64,000 nucleotides of DNA from Syngnathus acus. Taxonomy: Eukaryota > Chordata > Actinopteri > Syngnathiformes > Syngnathidae. The notes beneath the pieces are model-generated. The model saw only the letters and a list, made by a program, of their open reading frames with translations. It did no database searches and was not told the origin of the DNA. The stretch lies in the NCBI RefSeq assembly GCF_901709675.1, contig NC_051107.1, positions 3,722,001-3,786,000 of the forward strand. Reading direction: 5' to 3'. Shown here one piece after another: positions 1 through 14,057 of the stretch. The translations under genes were made by a program, and so were the position numbers. Position 1 is the stretch's first letter. Every line of letters begins with the position of its first letter.

Positions 1-3000
1 GCCTGCATGTCCTTCCCGAGCGTCGGCCACAGGCGGCTCTGCTCCGACGCCAGCTCCAGCGCGCCGATTTCCCGCCCGCTTGATCCCTCCTGCTGCTCCT
101 GTGGATGAACGTTTGTTCACGACGGGTCATTTATGACATCTCGACAATTCGCTATCGTCCTCACGTTGTGGTTCTGATGCTCCCCGTCCTCCGTCTCCAG
201 GTAAAGTGCCCTGATGTGGTTCTGTACGTCGCTGTAGAACATGGCCTCCCAGAACTGCATGTTGGTCCACACCGTGTGCTCTTGTACGCAGCTGTATGCA
301 AACTGAGTGATGCCTGCCCCTAATTTCTGTCAGACCAACAAAGACAATACACATGAGGCTCTGTGGTGTTCAGAAGAATGTGGACTGATTGATGAACGTA
401 CTCTGCAAAAGGCCGTGACCAATGGCAGGAGAGCCGCTGCAATGCCATGTTCGTCGATATGCGAGCAGTCCTAAAGAGGAAGAGAAAAGGATGCTTGTAA
501 AACAAATCATGCTGCATATCATATAGGTAGGTTACATACCTGTAAGGTGCAGTTCATCATTCGGACGACATAGTCAAACTGCTGGTCATCCAGAACCGCC
601 CGGTTCTGTAAGACGTGCTGATTGAGCTCCTGAGTCAAACACACTCGAGCTGCCCGACCCTTCAAAGCTCGAAGTACAGCTGGCATCAGCTGCAAAAGGG
701 AAGCGTTTTGTTTTCCACAGCGCAGTATTGGACAGCACAATTGCAAACAGTCCAACTTTTGCCGTTTCGAAAAAGTCTGCCGATGAATCATTCGCACCTT
801 CTTGGCCTCCAGCATTTTGTTCTCAAAGATGTGTGTGATGCAATTCCGAACAACCTCCAGCCGGCGGGCGCTGTTGGCCATCACGTTGCTGTTCCGGTCC
901 ACCATGTCTCCTGCGGAAGCCGGCGCCACGTGTTAAGGCTCATATATCACTGTGGCACTTCAAAATGAAGCCCATTAAACACACGCTGAGAGAGCCGGAG
1001 AAGTTTGAAGGCAGGAAGTGCTGATGATTAAGTTACACCTCTAAAAACGTTTAACACAGTGGGTGAGGAGCCTTTTTTTTTTTCCCCATTAGGAGGCATT
1101 TAAGGACCATACGATGACAAAAAATATATATGATCCAAATCCATATGCATTTCAAACCCAGCTCACCCAACGGGGGTCCGGACGGCACCATGCTCTTGAC
1201 ATCTGCCTTGACGACCGGCGGCGCCGTCTTGAGCTTGGCAGTGGCGTGATCGATAAAAAGCTGTACCGTCACCTCGTCCAGGACGGGGAAGGGGCTCTGG
1301 CTCTGATTGGCTTTCTGGCCGTTTTCCGACGGCCGCTGGACTTTGTGCATGGTCACTGCCGGGTAGGGGTTTTCCTAGAGAGTGAAGAGGACACACGAGT
1401 GGGTTTAAACACAAATAGAATAATATTTCATCTTGAGACATACATTTTTAAATAGCTGCTCGGCCAACTCCTTGACATGGTTCATGACTTTGTGTGGCGA
1501 GGTCTCTTCTTGTCGTATCCTCTCCACCTCATTGGCTACCAGCTGTAGGAACAAAAGCGAGTCCATGTTAAAAAAAAAAAAAAACACAGCAAAAATATAG
1601 ATTACAAGGTACGACCTGAAACTCCTTAACACACTTCAACCTGGTTCCTTGACACCAGGTTGCCACCAGATGGCAAATGTTGAGTTTCTCAGCAAATAGA
1701 GGATAGGTTCCCAAAAATGAACAGCAAACCGCAAAAATGCAGAGTTCACTCTGTGTGTATTTATGTTGTCAACGACATTTTTTATTTTTTTTTAAAGGTT
1801 CTTTTGGGAATAAAAACTGCTTGGTTTGACTTTTATAAAAGTAGGCGAAATCTCAGTGAAAATGTGTGTGCAAGGATATGTAATCTGTCAAAGGATGGCG
1901 AGTCATTTCGGTCATTTCGATTGGATTCCCAAACTCACTTCATCAAACAAATCCGTTGCTCTGTAGGGAGGGCCCCTCTCTGACACGAAGCCTGCGAAGG
2001 CCATGCCGTCCAACACCTTCATGAGGAAGTCGTCTTCCGTCAGCGCTCGTTGGCCGAGGAAGGCCGCCTGCAGGAAAAGGAAAAAAAAAAAAAAAAAAAA
2101 AAAAAAATCACCCTTGTTCTTAAATCCAATTTGTGGCCTAATTTTAGATGACCGTGGTTACCTTATGGAAGCGAATAACTGGTTCCGGGTGAATGCGGAT
2201 GATATGTAAACACCAGCGATAACCCTGGAAAAGCTGAGCAAACAGCCACAGGAAGATTGCCCGGATCTCCTTATCCTGAGACACACATGGGAGCCCATCG
2301 TAACACGCACACGCCACAATCAAGGCCGGACTGCACAAAAAAAAAAAAAATCTCACCTGGATCTTAGGTGCCGAAGGTAGCGAGGACTGAGGCGGGAAGG
2401 CGTGATCAGCAACTTCCAATTCAGGATCCAAAACCTGCAAACAAGAAACACATTCATAGATTGAACACTCATCACCCATTAGGAAATGCTATCAATACTT
2501 GGAAGCGGATTTTAATAATCCCTCTTGAAAGAAAACACAACAATATCATCAATGTCAAGTCCTAAGTATTTTCATCTGCGTTCATCTCTCTTCCTGGACG
2601 CAGGTAAGCCCAGCTTTAGGGTTGCCTACCAACAATCTATAGCATCATGGCTCCCGCGTGCATCCCGCTCACCAGATTCTATCTCTTCCATGAAAACTTT
2701 ACAGACAAGCTTAAAAATGAAAGCTGCCTATCAGAGACAAGATCGGCGCTTTTCCCGTTTCGTAATTCTGTTTTTGTTTCGGGGATGGAAGGCCTCTTAC
2801 ATTAGCTTAGATCATGTTTTTTTTTTTTTTTTTAAACAGATCACACGCACTTGTGGCGAGTTCTCAAACACGATGCCATTTGTTGTACAAGTTGATGATT
2901 CAGATGAAGTTTCACCATGAATTAGTGGCTTTTCATGTTGCCTAATGTTGTGTAATGACACGGTGGAGATATTGTAAATAGCTTCATGCGGTGGAAAGAC

Positions 3001-6000
3001 ATTTTTTTTTTTTTTTTTTTTCTGTGGTTACGTCGCTCCACGACATGACCAGCACAGCGAAACATAGTCCGCCATCCTTCAAGAAAGGAGAGGCCATAAT
3101 GCTGACTATTCAAAAATAGAATAAGCAGCCTTGCAAATTAGCATTTTTAAATGTCTCACTTTGGTGAGAGAAATTTCGACGTCTAAAAATTCAAACATGC
3201 CTCTTGAAAAAATGTAAATATTGACACAGCCGCTCAGCTACAAAACATTTCACCGCTTCCTTTCTGTCCGTCTTGCAACCAAAACGTAGAACGAAACGCT
3301 TCACCCTTACCATGGAGAGTGCAGTCTGAGTCTGCTGGAGGAGCGGCTCGGGGAGCAGGGAGATGTGAACGCACTCCGGGATGGTGACGGTGCCACCGTC
3401 CAGGTCAGCGATGATGACATCCAACTACAAAACACAGACCCCGCCCGAAAAAATTAAATAGATATATTTTCAGTGTCGGTAGCTAGGCATGGCGCTAGCT
3501 AGCTACGTAAACAATAACTTCCGCAATATTCGTTGTGATACCGTGACGAGAACCCACCAGTTCTTGCGTCTCGGATCGGAAAAACGAGTTGACGCCGATT
3601 ATAAAAGGAGTGGGAGTGCTCAGGACCTCCAGCAGTTTCCCAGGCAGGATAGGAACGTATGTGAAGCTGCGGAGACGCAAAGATGGCTCAGCGTTGGAAT
3701 ACAAAACACAAGAGGGGGATGTTAAGCGGGGGACGTACCTGTATTTGAGGGGGAACATGATAGCTAGCAATCCCCGGCAGGCGTCTGTTAGCCGCTGGTA
3801 ACTGCTAGACAGGAACAGGATTTTGTGTTCCGACAGGGCGGCACAGAACAGGTACAGCACGTTGATGATCCCTACGGGAAATCGGGAGCACAATTCTCAT
3901 TAGAAAAAAAGAGGGACAACAAATCCAACGCCAAATGTGTGTTTTAGCATTTCACGATGACACAAAGCACAATAATCGACGAACAATACGTACGGTAAAT
4001 ATACAGTTAGGGCGGAAGAGATGCCGCCTGATAATCAGGAGCGGCTAAAACCAAACTCCCCGAGATAAAAATCAGGAAATGATGGCGGTGTAGCGTCGTC
4101 GCCATGTTACAATTGTCCCTACCGAGCTGCCGGAACAGCTGGGCCACGCTGCTGCCGCTGACGGGTAGCGAGTCATCGATGGGAGTCTGGATAACTTGCC
4201 GGTCTCCGGCGCCTAATGTGATGGTCCGCTATGGACAAAGAAATAGGAGCCGTTAAAAGGGGATGTGGGTGTATGTCGAAAAAGCAAAACAACAAAGTCG
4301 TTTCTTAGAAAGAGCAATGTGGCCGCGGGTTTGACAGAGAAGCGTGAATCAGCACAATCGAGACGGGAGAATTCCAGAAGCTTAGCAGGTACGTGACAAA
4401 CAAGCCATTCCAGCTGATCGCAAAAGAGGACAGAGGTGGAAAGAGGTCCGCGCCAACCTCACGGTTAAGCCACCGTGTCAACGGATCTTCATGGCCGACT
4501 TGCCACTGATATGGAAAGTGTAACGCGAGGGCAGTTTGCCATTGTCGACGTAATCACGTTAGATGTGCATGGACGACTCATTTGAGGCCTTGAAGTGTGA
4601 CAAGGTGAAAATGTGACAGGTTAGAATAATTGAAACAGCAACAAACAAAAAGATTATTCCTAATGGGCATTGATAATTGAAAGGGACACTGGGGATAAAT
4701 GATTTGGTCTTTGACAGACAGCCAAGGCAAAACATATCGATTAGCCTGCGGGCTTGATAACAACAGTTTGTGTGTCGAAAAATCAAAGTGGCACAAAACG
4801 GGTCAGGCACACGACCAAGATTGAGAATTCTTGGTCCTGGCATTTGTTCAGTTTGCATATTCTAAGTGCAGTCATTTCTGAAAGAGCAAAAAAGACATCA
4901 CGACGCAGAAGCAGCCGTAGCCTCGCCGGCGACAGGTAAGCGCTTAGCAACGCAATTATGTCATCTAACAACTGATCATGAGGCATATTGAACTCAAGTC
5001 TCAAAACTGTGATTCCATCCACATTTGAGAATTTTAGCAAAAGCGAATAAAAGAAGGAAAAAAAAAAAAAAATCTTGCTGCAAGATGAATTTGTGATGTC
5101 ATAAATTTGACAATTCTTATTCCAGAAGACAAATGGAATGAAATCATCTGGCATGGACATTAGTTGCAATGACTCCCAGGAAAAATGATCAGCTGTTAAT
5201 CACAAATTGATGTTGCCGAGGGGGGGCGGGGGGATGCATGGGGGGGGGGGGCTGATTTGTGGTGAAGATAAAGAAAAGCTTCCAGGAGAATAAAGTCAAG
5301 CGGGCGTACCAAACTCTCCACTCTCTCCTCCTGGCCTGGCTACATAAGCACCCGGCAGAGAGAGAGACAAAAAAGAGAGAGAGAGGCATAGAAAAAGTAA
5401 CCCACAGAATAGTACGCAGATTAGAACCAACCACGGGGCTGCAAAATTAGCTCAAACTGACTAACAAAAAAGTTGGGCAACAACCGTAAAAATGCAAAGA
5501 AAACACAAACAGTCAAGCAGCAAACGATGGTTTTACAGTATATTCATTCATATCATTTCTCCTCTAATTAATAAAACCCTTAAAAGACTTCACAAAGCCA
5601 CACGCTGCCTGTCATGCAATATGTTGATACATGTGCATTCCGTGCGTTAAGACTGATTACGTGTGATTTGTCCATTCAGACTGCCCCCGGAGGAAGCCAT
5701 CTGCCATCCCATATGGTCACCTAGCAACTAGACGACAAGCGGCCCGGCTGAGGTTAGAGAGCGTGCTGCGTGTTTTGTTAGCCAAACATAAAACTCCAGG
5801 CCATTCGTCACAATCGTGAGCGGCAACGCGGATGACAATGACCGACAACTCGCCGCCCAAATGCACCGAAAAAAAAAAAAAAAAAGCTTTCGCGCCATTA
5901 TCCACACACAATTTGAAATGACTACGAGAAAGGGCGACATTCCTTAAAGAGCGTGTGATTTGAGCAGAATCAACATGGTGCCGGCCGGCCGGGGCTCTTT

Positions 6001-9000
6001 GATTGGCAGAGAGCTCGGTCGATCGACGTTACCTGGAGACAGGCCAGCAGCCAGTCACAGGCCAGGACCTGAGGAACTTGGTCTAAACTACAAACTGGGG
6101 ACTCAATTATCTGTAACACAAAGGAACCAGTGTACAGTTGGGGGCGGAGTCACATTTAAACTTACAAAAACACACTTTTGAATTTGCCACAACACCAACG
6201 TCAGCCTACAAAACAAAACCGAGACCAAAAAAAAAAAAAAAAAGCCCAAGTGCTGACACAGATGTAAGCGTGAGGAATGGTGTCGTATTTTTGAGGTTGT
6301 CAGAAAAAAAAAAAAAAAAGTCAGGCGTTACCTGGGAGCCTCCGGCGATGGGGATGATACATGTGAGTAGATTCCCGATGACCGTCTCTAAGGGGACAGT
6401 CAGGCCTTCTACGTGGACGGTGTAGACCAAGGCCAGGCAGTTCTGCTCAGGGAAGGAGAAAGGGGACACGGATGTTGGTCCAAAAAACTCGTACAGCCTT
6501 AATTAAAGGCACCATACCCTGAAAACATCGGTGTAGTCCAACCGAGACACCAGCACCAGACTCTTGGGGGCAAAGACCTGAGCCGGCTGGATGATAGTCG
6601 GCTCCTCGTCCACCTCGTCCACGTCCCGCGTCTTCTGCAGCTTAACACAAAGGCGGTGGATGTAAAAAAAAAAAAAAGTTGACCAGCCTCGCGCATCGAT
6701 CTGCCAGCAATCGAATTCTTACTTGTGGGTTGTCGTGGCCCTCCCAGAAAGTGAAGCAGGCGCAGTAGTGACGCTCTGAGTTAATGTCGGTCAAAACTGC
6801 TACGAAGAAGGAGGCGGGTTGACGCTCGGGGACCAGCTGCCAACCGCTGGGTTGGCAGAACTGCGTGAAGAGAAAAAAAAGAATTAGACTTCTTGTTTGT
6901 TGTGGCGACTTTTAAAATAACTAGGTCAAAATATGACTCAATACAAATACCGTTTAACAAGCTTTTAATGCTGGTCGCATGGCAGACATTGACAAAGCGG
7001 AGTGTCCTTCCTGTTCTGGCCAACGTACATCTTCGGATGTCCACTTACCAGCTCGACGCCTTGTGGGAACGGGCTGTCCTCCCAGTCTTTCTCAGGAAAC
7101 CGCTGGAGAATGCGACCTTGACCCTCGCCTTCGCCTTCCACTACAGGGAAAAGAAATGGAAGCGATACAGAGGTCAGTCACTTGACATCAGTTTGTTTTC
7201 TCTCAACTGCTTTCAAAGAAGACCCGCATGTTCCTACGGTCTCCTCCTCAGCGTGCAATGAGTTTTATTTTCAATGTTAACTTGACATACGAGTGAGTCA
7301 GAGTATAGTATCAATACGCAAAATTTGCATTTGGGGCGACTGGTTAATGAGGTCACGCTCGGGTCGTCTGGCTGACGGAAGCGGCACAATGGGGCAAAAC
7401 AGGCCGACTTATGTAACCGCCACAAGCCGGTCTTTCAGCTTAGTTCTATCGGAAACCCGACGTGCGTCGAAATACAGTAGCCGCATTCATCTGTGCGGAG
7501 GACAGACTTCAGAAACGCGTACAACAGTGTTCAGATAAATTAAGATGTTTAAAAAAAAAAAAAAACGACAGAGCCAGTGGTCCAGCTAGAGCAACTGACA
7601 ATACACAAAGTGGGCCAGCCACCAAAACACACAAGGCTAGCCTCTAGCCATTCCCTCTCCCAAGTGAACTATTAATAAGCGTATTCGCCAAGGGACGGAC
7701 GGTTGCACTGGGACTATTTTCAAAAACAATGGACGTCAACGCAAGTAGCGGAAGTAGCAGGACTGTGCACGACGGAGCACACATGACTCCACATGAAGAT
7801 GACTAATAGCAGTCAAACTATGACACAGGGGAAAAAAAAAACGGTCATGTGATCGCTGAGGAGTAGTAATCAGTTGAAAAGGATTGTGCGGCTCATTCTT
7901 TGGAATGTGTGCGACTTGATTGAGTTTGAAGCCAGACCGCAACTTCTGCTTTCAAAAGCTTCAAAACCTCAGTGACGTGGCGACAATAGGCAGTTTCCAT
8001 GGCGACGCTCTTGAGGACTGCATGCCGGGGATCTGAAATAGTCTAAAAATGTCAATTCTCTCGCTCGATTTATATATAAACAAGCATGAATGGGTCTTGG
8101 TTTCCTTAAAACAACACCTTCATGACACTTGATTAGCATCTTTGTGCGATAGCGGCAAACCTCAATGAAGACCCGAGGCACAGCCAGGCGAGCGTTACAA
8201 AACCGAAGCAGAAAAAAAAACGTTCCATCTGTCACCCAGGAGACAATGTAGAACATGTTCTTTGTGCAAAAAGCACTTCAGCACATCCTTCCTGCAAAAT
8301 GAGCCCTCCTCCTCCTCCTCCCCCTCTCCGGGATCCGCCAAAACAAAAAAAGCCTTCCAGGAGAGGAAACACACCAACAAGGGAGCGAGCACTACTAGAC
8401 ATACTAAAAATTGCAAAGGTTACTTGCGTTCACGCCGCTTGCTCATTCATGGCTTTGGAAAATTGGGCCAAAATTGGCCCGCGGGCCAAATATATCCCTT
8501 AGTGTAATTCTATTTGGCCGGCGAAGAGAAATTGTGCCTCGACTTTGTGTCAATACTAAAACTGCAAATTGTCTTCACTTTTTTTAAAATAAATAAAAAT
8601 AAGTTTGATAAAACAGACAGCGTGCAAGCGAGTACAGGCTGATTATTAATAACATGGCGCTCTGAGAACATCCTTGCATTGAAATGGAGGATGCTTCTAA
8701 GTGCTACCTAATGGAGAGTGGCGAATGATTTAGAGAAGCGCTGATTCAAACTGAACGCCAGGAATTATTCCATTACAGTACAATGAAGTCCAACTCGAAT
8801 CCGTCCAACAAGGTCTGATCCATTTACTCAGAACAGACGCTGGTCTTAGATGAGATTAGAACCCCCCCAAGTAGGAGAAAGGGACAAATTTGATGCGCAG
8901 AAAAATACATCGGAACTTTGACCCTAATTAGAACCGATGGCGAGTTGCCTGACAGAATTGCAGAATTTTTCATCAGGCAATTTGGTTTGACTGCATGCCT

Positions 9001-12000
9001 CGACGCTGACTCCCCCGGTGCATCACAGCACTGGGTGGATTCAAAAGAACAGGAGGGGCTTTTTTTTTTTTTTAACCAATACCATAAGGTTGGCCAGATC
9101 ACAGCCCGACAACAGCGCCCCCACCTATCTTCCGATCTCAAACTGCCCTAGACGTGGCAAATACCTCCCTTGGGGACTCAAACGATTGCTCCCTTGAGCG
9201 CCAGAAAACTTAACCAGAGCAGTCCTGACTCAGCCTTTGTCTGAAAAGGACTTGAAGAAATTCTTGACATTCTAGGAAAGCCATCAACACCAAAGAGGGG
9301 GGCATCCCCAACACCCCCCCATTCGGGCATAATTACAGCCTAGCATATTTTTAGGATCCTCACAACTTTGGTGGACAACATGTTGAGTGCTAAGAAGCCA
9401 TAGTTTATCCAACAAGGGAAAAAAAAGTTTGTGGTCGTCTTTAGTGTTTCATCAACGCTTTATCGGAAATATCAGGGCCTTCCTGGTCAGTCACGGCAAA
9501 CCCGCAGCCCGAAGTAGCGTTGACGTTACCGCGGCAACCGAGCAAACACAAAGACGGTTCGAGGAGCCGACGGGTGAGCGGCCAACACACACAAGCGTCG
9601 AGTGTGTCCCTCTTGCCCCCCCCCCCCTCGCTATGAAAGGCAGATTGTGGGGGTTATTTCAGGAGGGCTTGGAAGGCGGCAGTCCTGCTCTGGAGGCAAT
9701 AGAGGAAGTGGCTGCCCACAGGCAGGCACCGTTGGCAGCATCAGAAGCCTCGTCTTACATCGCGGCATCTGAGCTGGAGATCAAACGCTATGAAAATTTA
9801 ATGGCAAGATGATAATGGCCTAAATGCTCGCTGTTATCGGTATTGTCGTGAGATTGCTCCTGAAAAAATAAAAACAACAGAAGAATGTAAAATGGGAGGC
9901 TAACTGGTTAATAAATCGGCACAAATACACGCACATCGAGAATTGGAGAAAGAAAGAAAAAACATTTGGTATTTTTAGATATTGTAAAAATCCATCATCT
10001 TAATTAAATTGAGAATTTGCCCCGTATTGTAGCTCTGTGCATGTTATTTCACGCATGTGAGCATGACCTAAATACGTCACGTTTACACTAACCTATCAAT
10101 AATACAACAGATTTGCATCCAGATTCTACTGCAAAACAAAACTACAAGCAGAAAGCTAAGCGAAATAAATAAAACATAGTTTTCGCCCAGTTTCCTGTTT
10201 GAGTCTCGGACGGCACGCGCGATTGGCTGCCCGGCTCTGCGGCCTCCTCTGTCAAAACACAATGGTGCTTCTCCAGGGACCCCTTCTTTGCTACGAGAAC
10301 CACACCCGGGACACTAACGTCCACGCAAGCACCATCTTGGCTCAAAATAATATCCACGGTTAACATTTTGGCACGGCTAGCGTCGGTCACGTGAGCGTGG
10401 CGATGACGCTAGCCTGACGACCTGTCACTGCCCCAGCTTGTCGCCGAGTGACACACACATATAAACACACACGGCGAGGCAGGCAGGATGCATGAAAAAT
10501 TTAGACTCCAGAGGAAAAGCGGAATTCCTGGTATTCTTATGATCGAGGACTGGTTCACTCTAGGTTTGATGCTATTTTGACACACGCGGGGAGTGAGAGA
10601 ACTTAACAAGGATGACGAACCAAACGTTACTTTGGCTCGCTTGTAAATACAAATAAATTGGATCATCATGTGATAATGATAATCGCCTGTAAACATTTTA
10701 AACCTTAAATAAATACCAAATTGCAATGTAAACTCATCGAAAAATATCCAATAGGTTGCCTCTAGATATATTTCACAAATACAAGGATGCCGATGCAAAG
10801 ACAAATGACTACTTTCCTATTGGACATTTTATGACGCTTTTGACTTATTTTTAAAATACACAGATCACAAATGACTCTTTGGCTTCAGTTGTGATCAGCT
10901 GTTAACTTCTTCCACTGCCAACGGTGAGCTAAACCTGGCTGCGTCATCTTGAGGTGTTTACTGCTGAGATTTTTCTCCAGCGTCAACCTCACAAGGAGCT
11001 TCCACTGCCCGTCTACTCTGCAGGAATCGATCATGGGCTCATCCCGGGAAGTGTTTCCGAGGCAAAGGCGGTTGTGATTCATTAAAACCCGAGCATGTCT
11101 GGCTTCCAGATGATTTTAAATGGCCTGCTTCACTGTCGGCCGTAGCGATACGAGCTCGCTTGAACAGGAAGGGGAGTTTCTGCACAGTTCGCATTGTCCA
11201 CGTAATGACATCCTGCAGTCGACTAAACTTCACGGCGAAAGATTCTAAAAAAGTGCATCCAGGCTAGCCGAAAACTGCGCTGTTAAGATAGGCAGCTTTG
11301 AGTACAGAGCTTGCAATTTGCCTACTGTGAATAAATCATAGGCGGGCTGGATTGTACCACGTTGCAAACTGCATGCTCCCACTGGATAGGCGGGTTGAAT
11401 ATTTCATGATTAAACAAGCCATTCTACTGCAAGGATCTAGGCCAGAGCTCAGGGTAAAAAAAAAAAAAAAAGGGGGGGGGGGGGGTCAGATAACGGTCCA
11501 AACAAGGTCCCCAACAACACAAGGGAGCAGAGCAGGGAGGATGGTGGTGGCGGGTGGGGCAAATCCATCTGGGTTAATCCACACAAAACACACAACAATC
11601 AGCCACGGAGCCGAGGGAAAAACATCGATTTGTAGTTTGCACAAATCTGAGGAGCTTTTCGAGTTGGGGTACGGTGCTTGGAGCCCCATGCAACCAAAAT
11701 AACAAATAATTCAATTCAAACGAAAATGCAATAGTTTGGCACGATGCAAAAATGCATTAAAACAGGTGAATCAAATCGTTTTGGGTCGCAGCCGAACCAA
11801 CAGTCAGTTCCCGGCTAACATTAGCTACTACTTAGCTTTAAGTTTACTGTCAACATTAGCAAAGAGCTTCATTTTGAAACTGTGGAAAAGGCTAGCAGCG
11901 AGGCGTTTGGAGAAGAATTTTAAACATGCAACTTCCAAAAACTGCCGAAGAGAAACTGTCAGGCTGGCTAGGAACTAAGCACACTAATCCCGAGGAGCCA

Positions 12001-12206
12001 GTGAGTCCTCGGTGTAAAGTAGACGCCTAAGGCCGGCCGACAGCTATCGGAGCCGGCGAGCTGTGATTGGCGGTGCGGCCCATCCCCGCCTACTAGTTCC
12101 CCGAAGCTAATAATAGGCCGCTGATGCTAGGCGGCTAACAGCAGCGCCCACCTCGCTTGTCGAGGTCGTAACCGACCACCACAAAGTAGTCGGCGAGCCG
12201 GGCCAT
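1..12206 (-). CDS. sbf1: SET-binding factor 1 (MTMR5), 5' part, 19 exons, truncated by the window edge
   Basis: SBF1 is a catalytically dead myotubularin relative with an N-terminal DENN module and is linked to Rab regulation and myelination. Minus-strand exons in transcript order: 12206-12152, 7140-7049, 6860-6723, 6634-6518, 6442-6332, 4228-4123, 3871-3739, 3666-3558, 3424-3311, 2434-2357, 2275-2162, 2067-1939, 1542-1444, 1374-1167, 910-798, 689-540, 470-402, 326-165 and 98-1 (continues outside). All have AG/GT borders and compatible phases, giving about 731 residues. The start reads MARLADYF, the invariant SBF N-terminus. Next come the uDENN and cDENN parts ([27 protein letters not shown]), dDENN ([15 protein letters not shown]) and the SBF2 region ([23 protein letters not shown]). 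VPSGPP, AMHKVQRP-like TMHKVQRP and ACRGLLA favour SBF1 over SBF2. The phosphatase-like, GRAM and PH parts lie beyond the left edge. The 5-kb first intron is the largest. Confidence 0.95.
1663..1676 (+). promoter_or_regulatory. CTCF-like motif
   Basis: CCACCAGATGGCAA in an sbf1 intron, matching the core except for the last base. Confidence 0.35.
8455..8560. repeat. Possible hAT-type repeat relic with a palindromic core
   Basis: TTGGCCCGCGGGCCAA is a perfect palindrome, followed by ATATATCCC and a second TTTGGCCGGCG. It resembles the 'gcggcccgcgggccaaat' ends of dispersed hAT-like repeats. It lies in sbf1 intron 1. Borders are uncertain. Confidence 0.3.
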
Positions 12207-13711
12207 GGCGGGCGTTCACGGCGACGGGTCTCTCGCGTTGATTCCTCTTCTTTCGGCACCGTCAATAGTCCATTTACGTCCTGCCGGCGACGGCCACATC
12301 GCTGGCAACGGTAGCATCCTTCCAGCTGTACCCCGCCGCCATACTGTCAGTCTGCCTTCCCTGACAGCCGTGAGTCGCGAGTCTGCGCAGTAGAGACTTT
12401 CAGGGAGGGGCCGCGTAATTGATTTAGAAAACGTTATAATCACAATTTTAAAACACTTTTTTTTTTTTTTAGCATTTCTTTGGAAAGCTTTGCCAACATA
12501 TCTCAAGGATAGTCTGGTTATAAACTATATTTTGTCTTTCTGAAACTAGCCTGTTTTAGGGGGCGCCACTGTCCCATGAAATGGAGCCCTGCCCTGTCAT
12601 ATTTTTATCAATATTTTTGCCACAATTCCTTGGCAAATAATGAAAATTCTTAAGTAATTAACAGCACCCCTAAAGAGATTTATAATTGCCTCCAGATGCC
12701 ACACAATAACAGCAAATCACAACTTTGGTCTAAATGAAGCTCCTCAACTCAATTCAACACAATTCTATGGCACCAAGCGAGAAAGGATTAACACCTCAAT
12801 TATGCAAAGAGGAAACCATGACCCGATGATGTCGTGTTGTATGTAGGCGGCTAACATGTCAACGGAACAAGAGGAAGGTCTGATGGGCCACATCCGTGTA
12901 GCGTGTCCCTCGCTTGTCAGCACGGCTGCACGCTCAGGAGAATTCCAACACTTCCTCCGTTATCACCTGTGACCCAAAGTCCTTATCACCTATAGTTAAA
13001 ACAGGTCCAAGCATGACATGCTGCATTTTTTTTTTTTTGCACTCCCCCACAGAGTTTCTCACACAAGTTGCCTGACAATTGACCGAAAACGGAAGATAGG
13101 AGCGCTGCCTTCTATTTTCAAGGAGGTCAGGCTCGGGTTGTGGATATTTGCACTTTATCTCAACCTTGAGCCTCAACTTGAGTAATTGCCAGAGAAAGGG
13201 TGAGAAAGATGAGAGCAGCACAGACTCCCCCAGGTCGAGTTTGCAAGAGTAATGCAATTGAGTGGCATCTCTTTCAAAAAAAAAAAATCGTCTGCAGGAT
13301 GCAACAAAAGTGACTTACTGCACGCTAACAAATAGACGGGATGTGGTTTGAAGGTCTCTTGCACACCGAGCATCGAATCTGAAACCAGGTGAAGCGCACT
13401 GCATGAACCAAATGCATATATTAGCGCCTCGTCTAAGAGGTGGAACATAAAAATGCACTTCATAACATGTCTGATATGTTGTCAGCTAACTGGAGCAGCG
13501 TGATATGTTGTCGGTGTGTGTACACTAAACTAGCGCTACTCTTGAAATGTGACAATCTTTGTTTTTACCCAAAACATCCTGGAAAAGGAATGCGGGCATT
13601 GTTGCTGAAATATGAATTTGTAAGTAACTAGCACGCAGCGGGAACTGGTTCACTTAAATTTTGAGATCATTTGAGAGGATTGGCTACATTTAATATTATC
13701 TCAAAGTGTGG

Positions 13712-13725
13712 GCTCCCTCTAGTGG
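13712..13725 (-). promoter_or_regulatory. CTCF-like motif
   Basis: The minus strand reads CCACTAGAGGGAGC. It lies 319 bp from an oppositely oriented motif at 14044-14057. Confidence 0.35.
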
Positions 13726-14043
13726 TAAGCAACAATCACTTCCAAAGTGCTGTTCAGTTGTATTTCACTTTTTCAAGTACAAACATTCACGTTTAATATT
13801 TTAGAATAAAAAAAATATTAATTTTATACAATTAATTTTATTCATAAGGTGCATCGAGTTAATGAAGTGTGCTGTTTTAGGTCATCAGAGGCTAATTGCG
13901 TAACAGTGATTTAAAAAAAAACGGGCTTCATACTTTATTTTTGTTCACGAGTCAATAAGATTTTTATTTATTTGTTTTTTTTAATTTTAGGAGCCTGATG
14001 AGAAGTTGGAAGATTAGTTTAGTCTGTTGAAGTAACATTGGGT

Positions 14044-14057
14044 TCACTAGAGGGCAG
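14044..14057 (+). promoter_or_regulatory. CTCF-like motif
   Basis: TCACTAGAGGGCAG, the core with one mismatch at the first base, in the sbf1-adm2 intergenic region. Confidence 0.4.

Noticed and set aside
1363-1375. Alternative reading of the minus-strand gene at the left as SBF2 rather than SBF1
   Set aside because: Motifs [21 protein letters not shown] and TYVPILP fit SBF1 better, and the divergent adm2 neighbour matches the human SBF1 locus.
9387-9812. A 141-residue plus-strand frame in sbf1 intron 1
   Set aside because: Antisense to the sbf1 intron, no splice or domain support, and crosses a homopolymer run. Likely chance.
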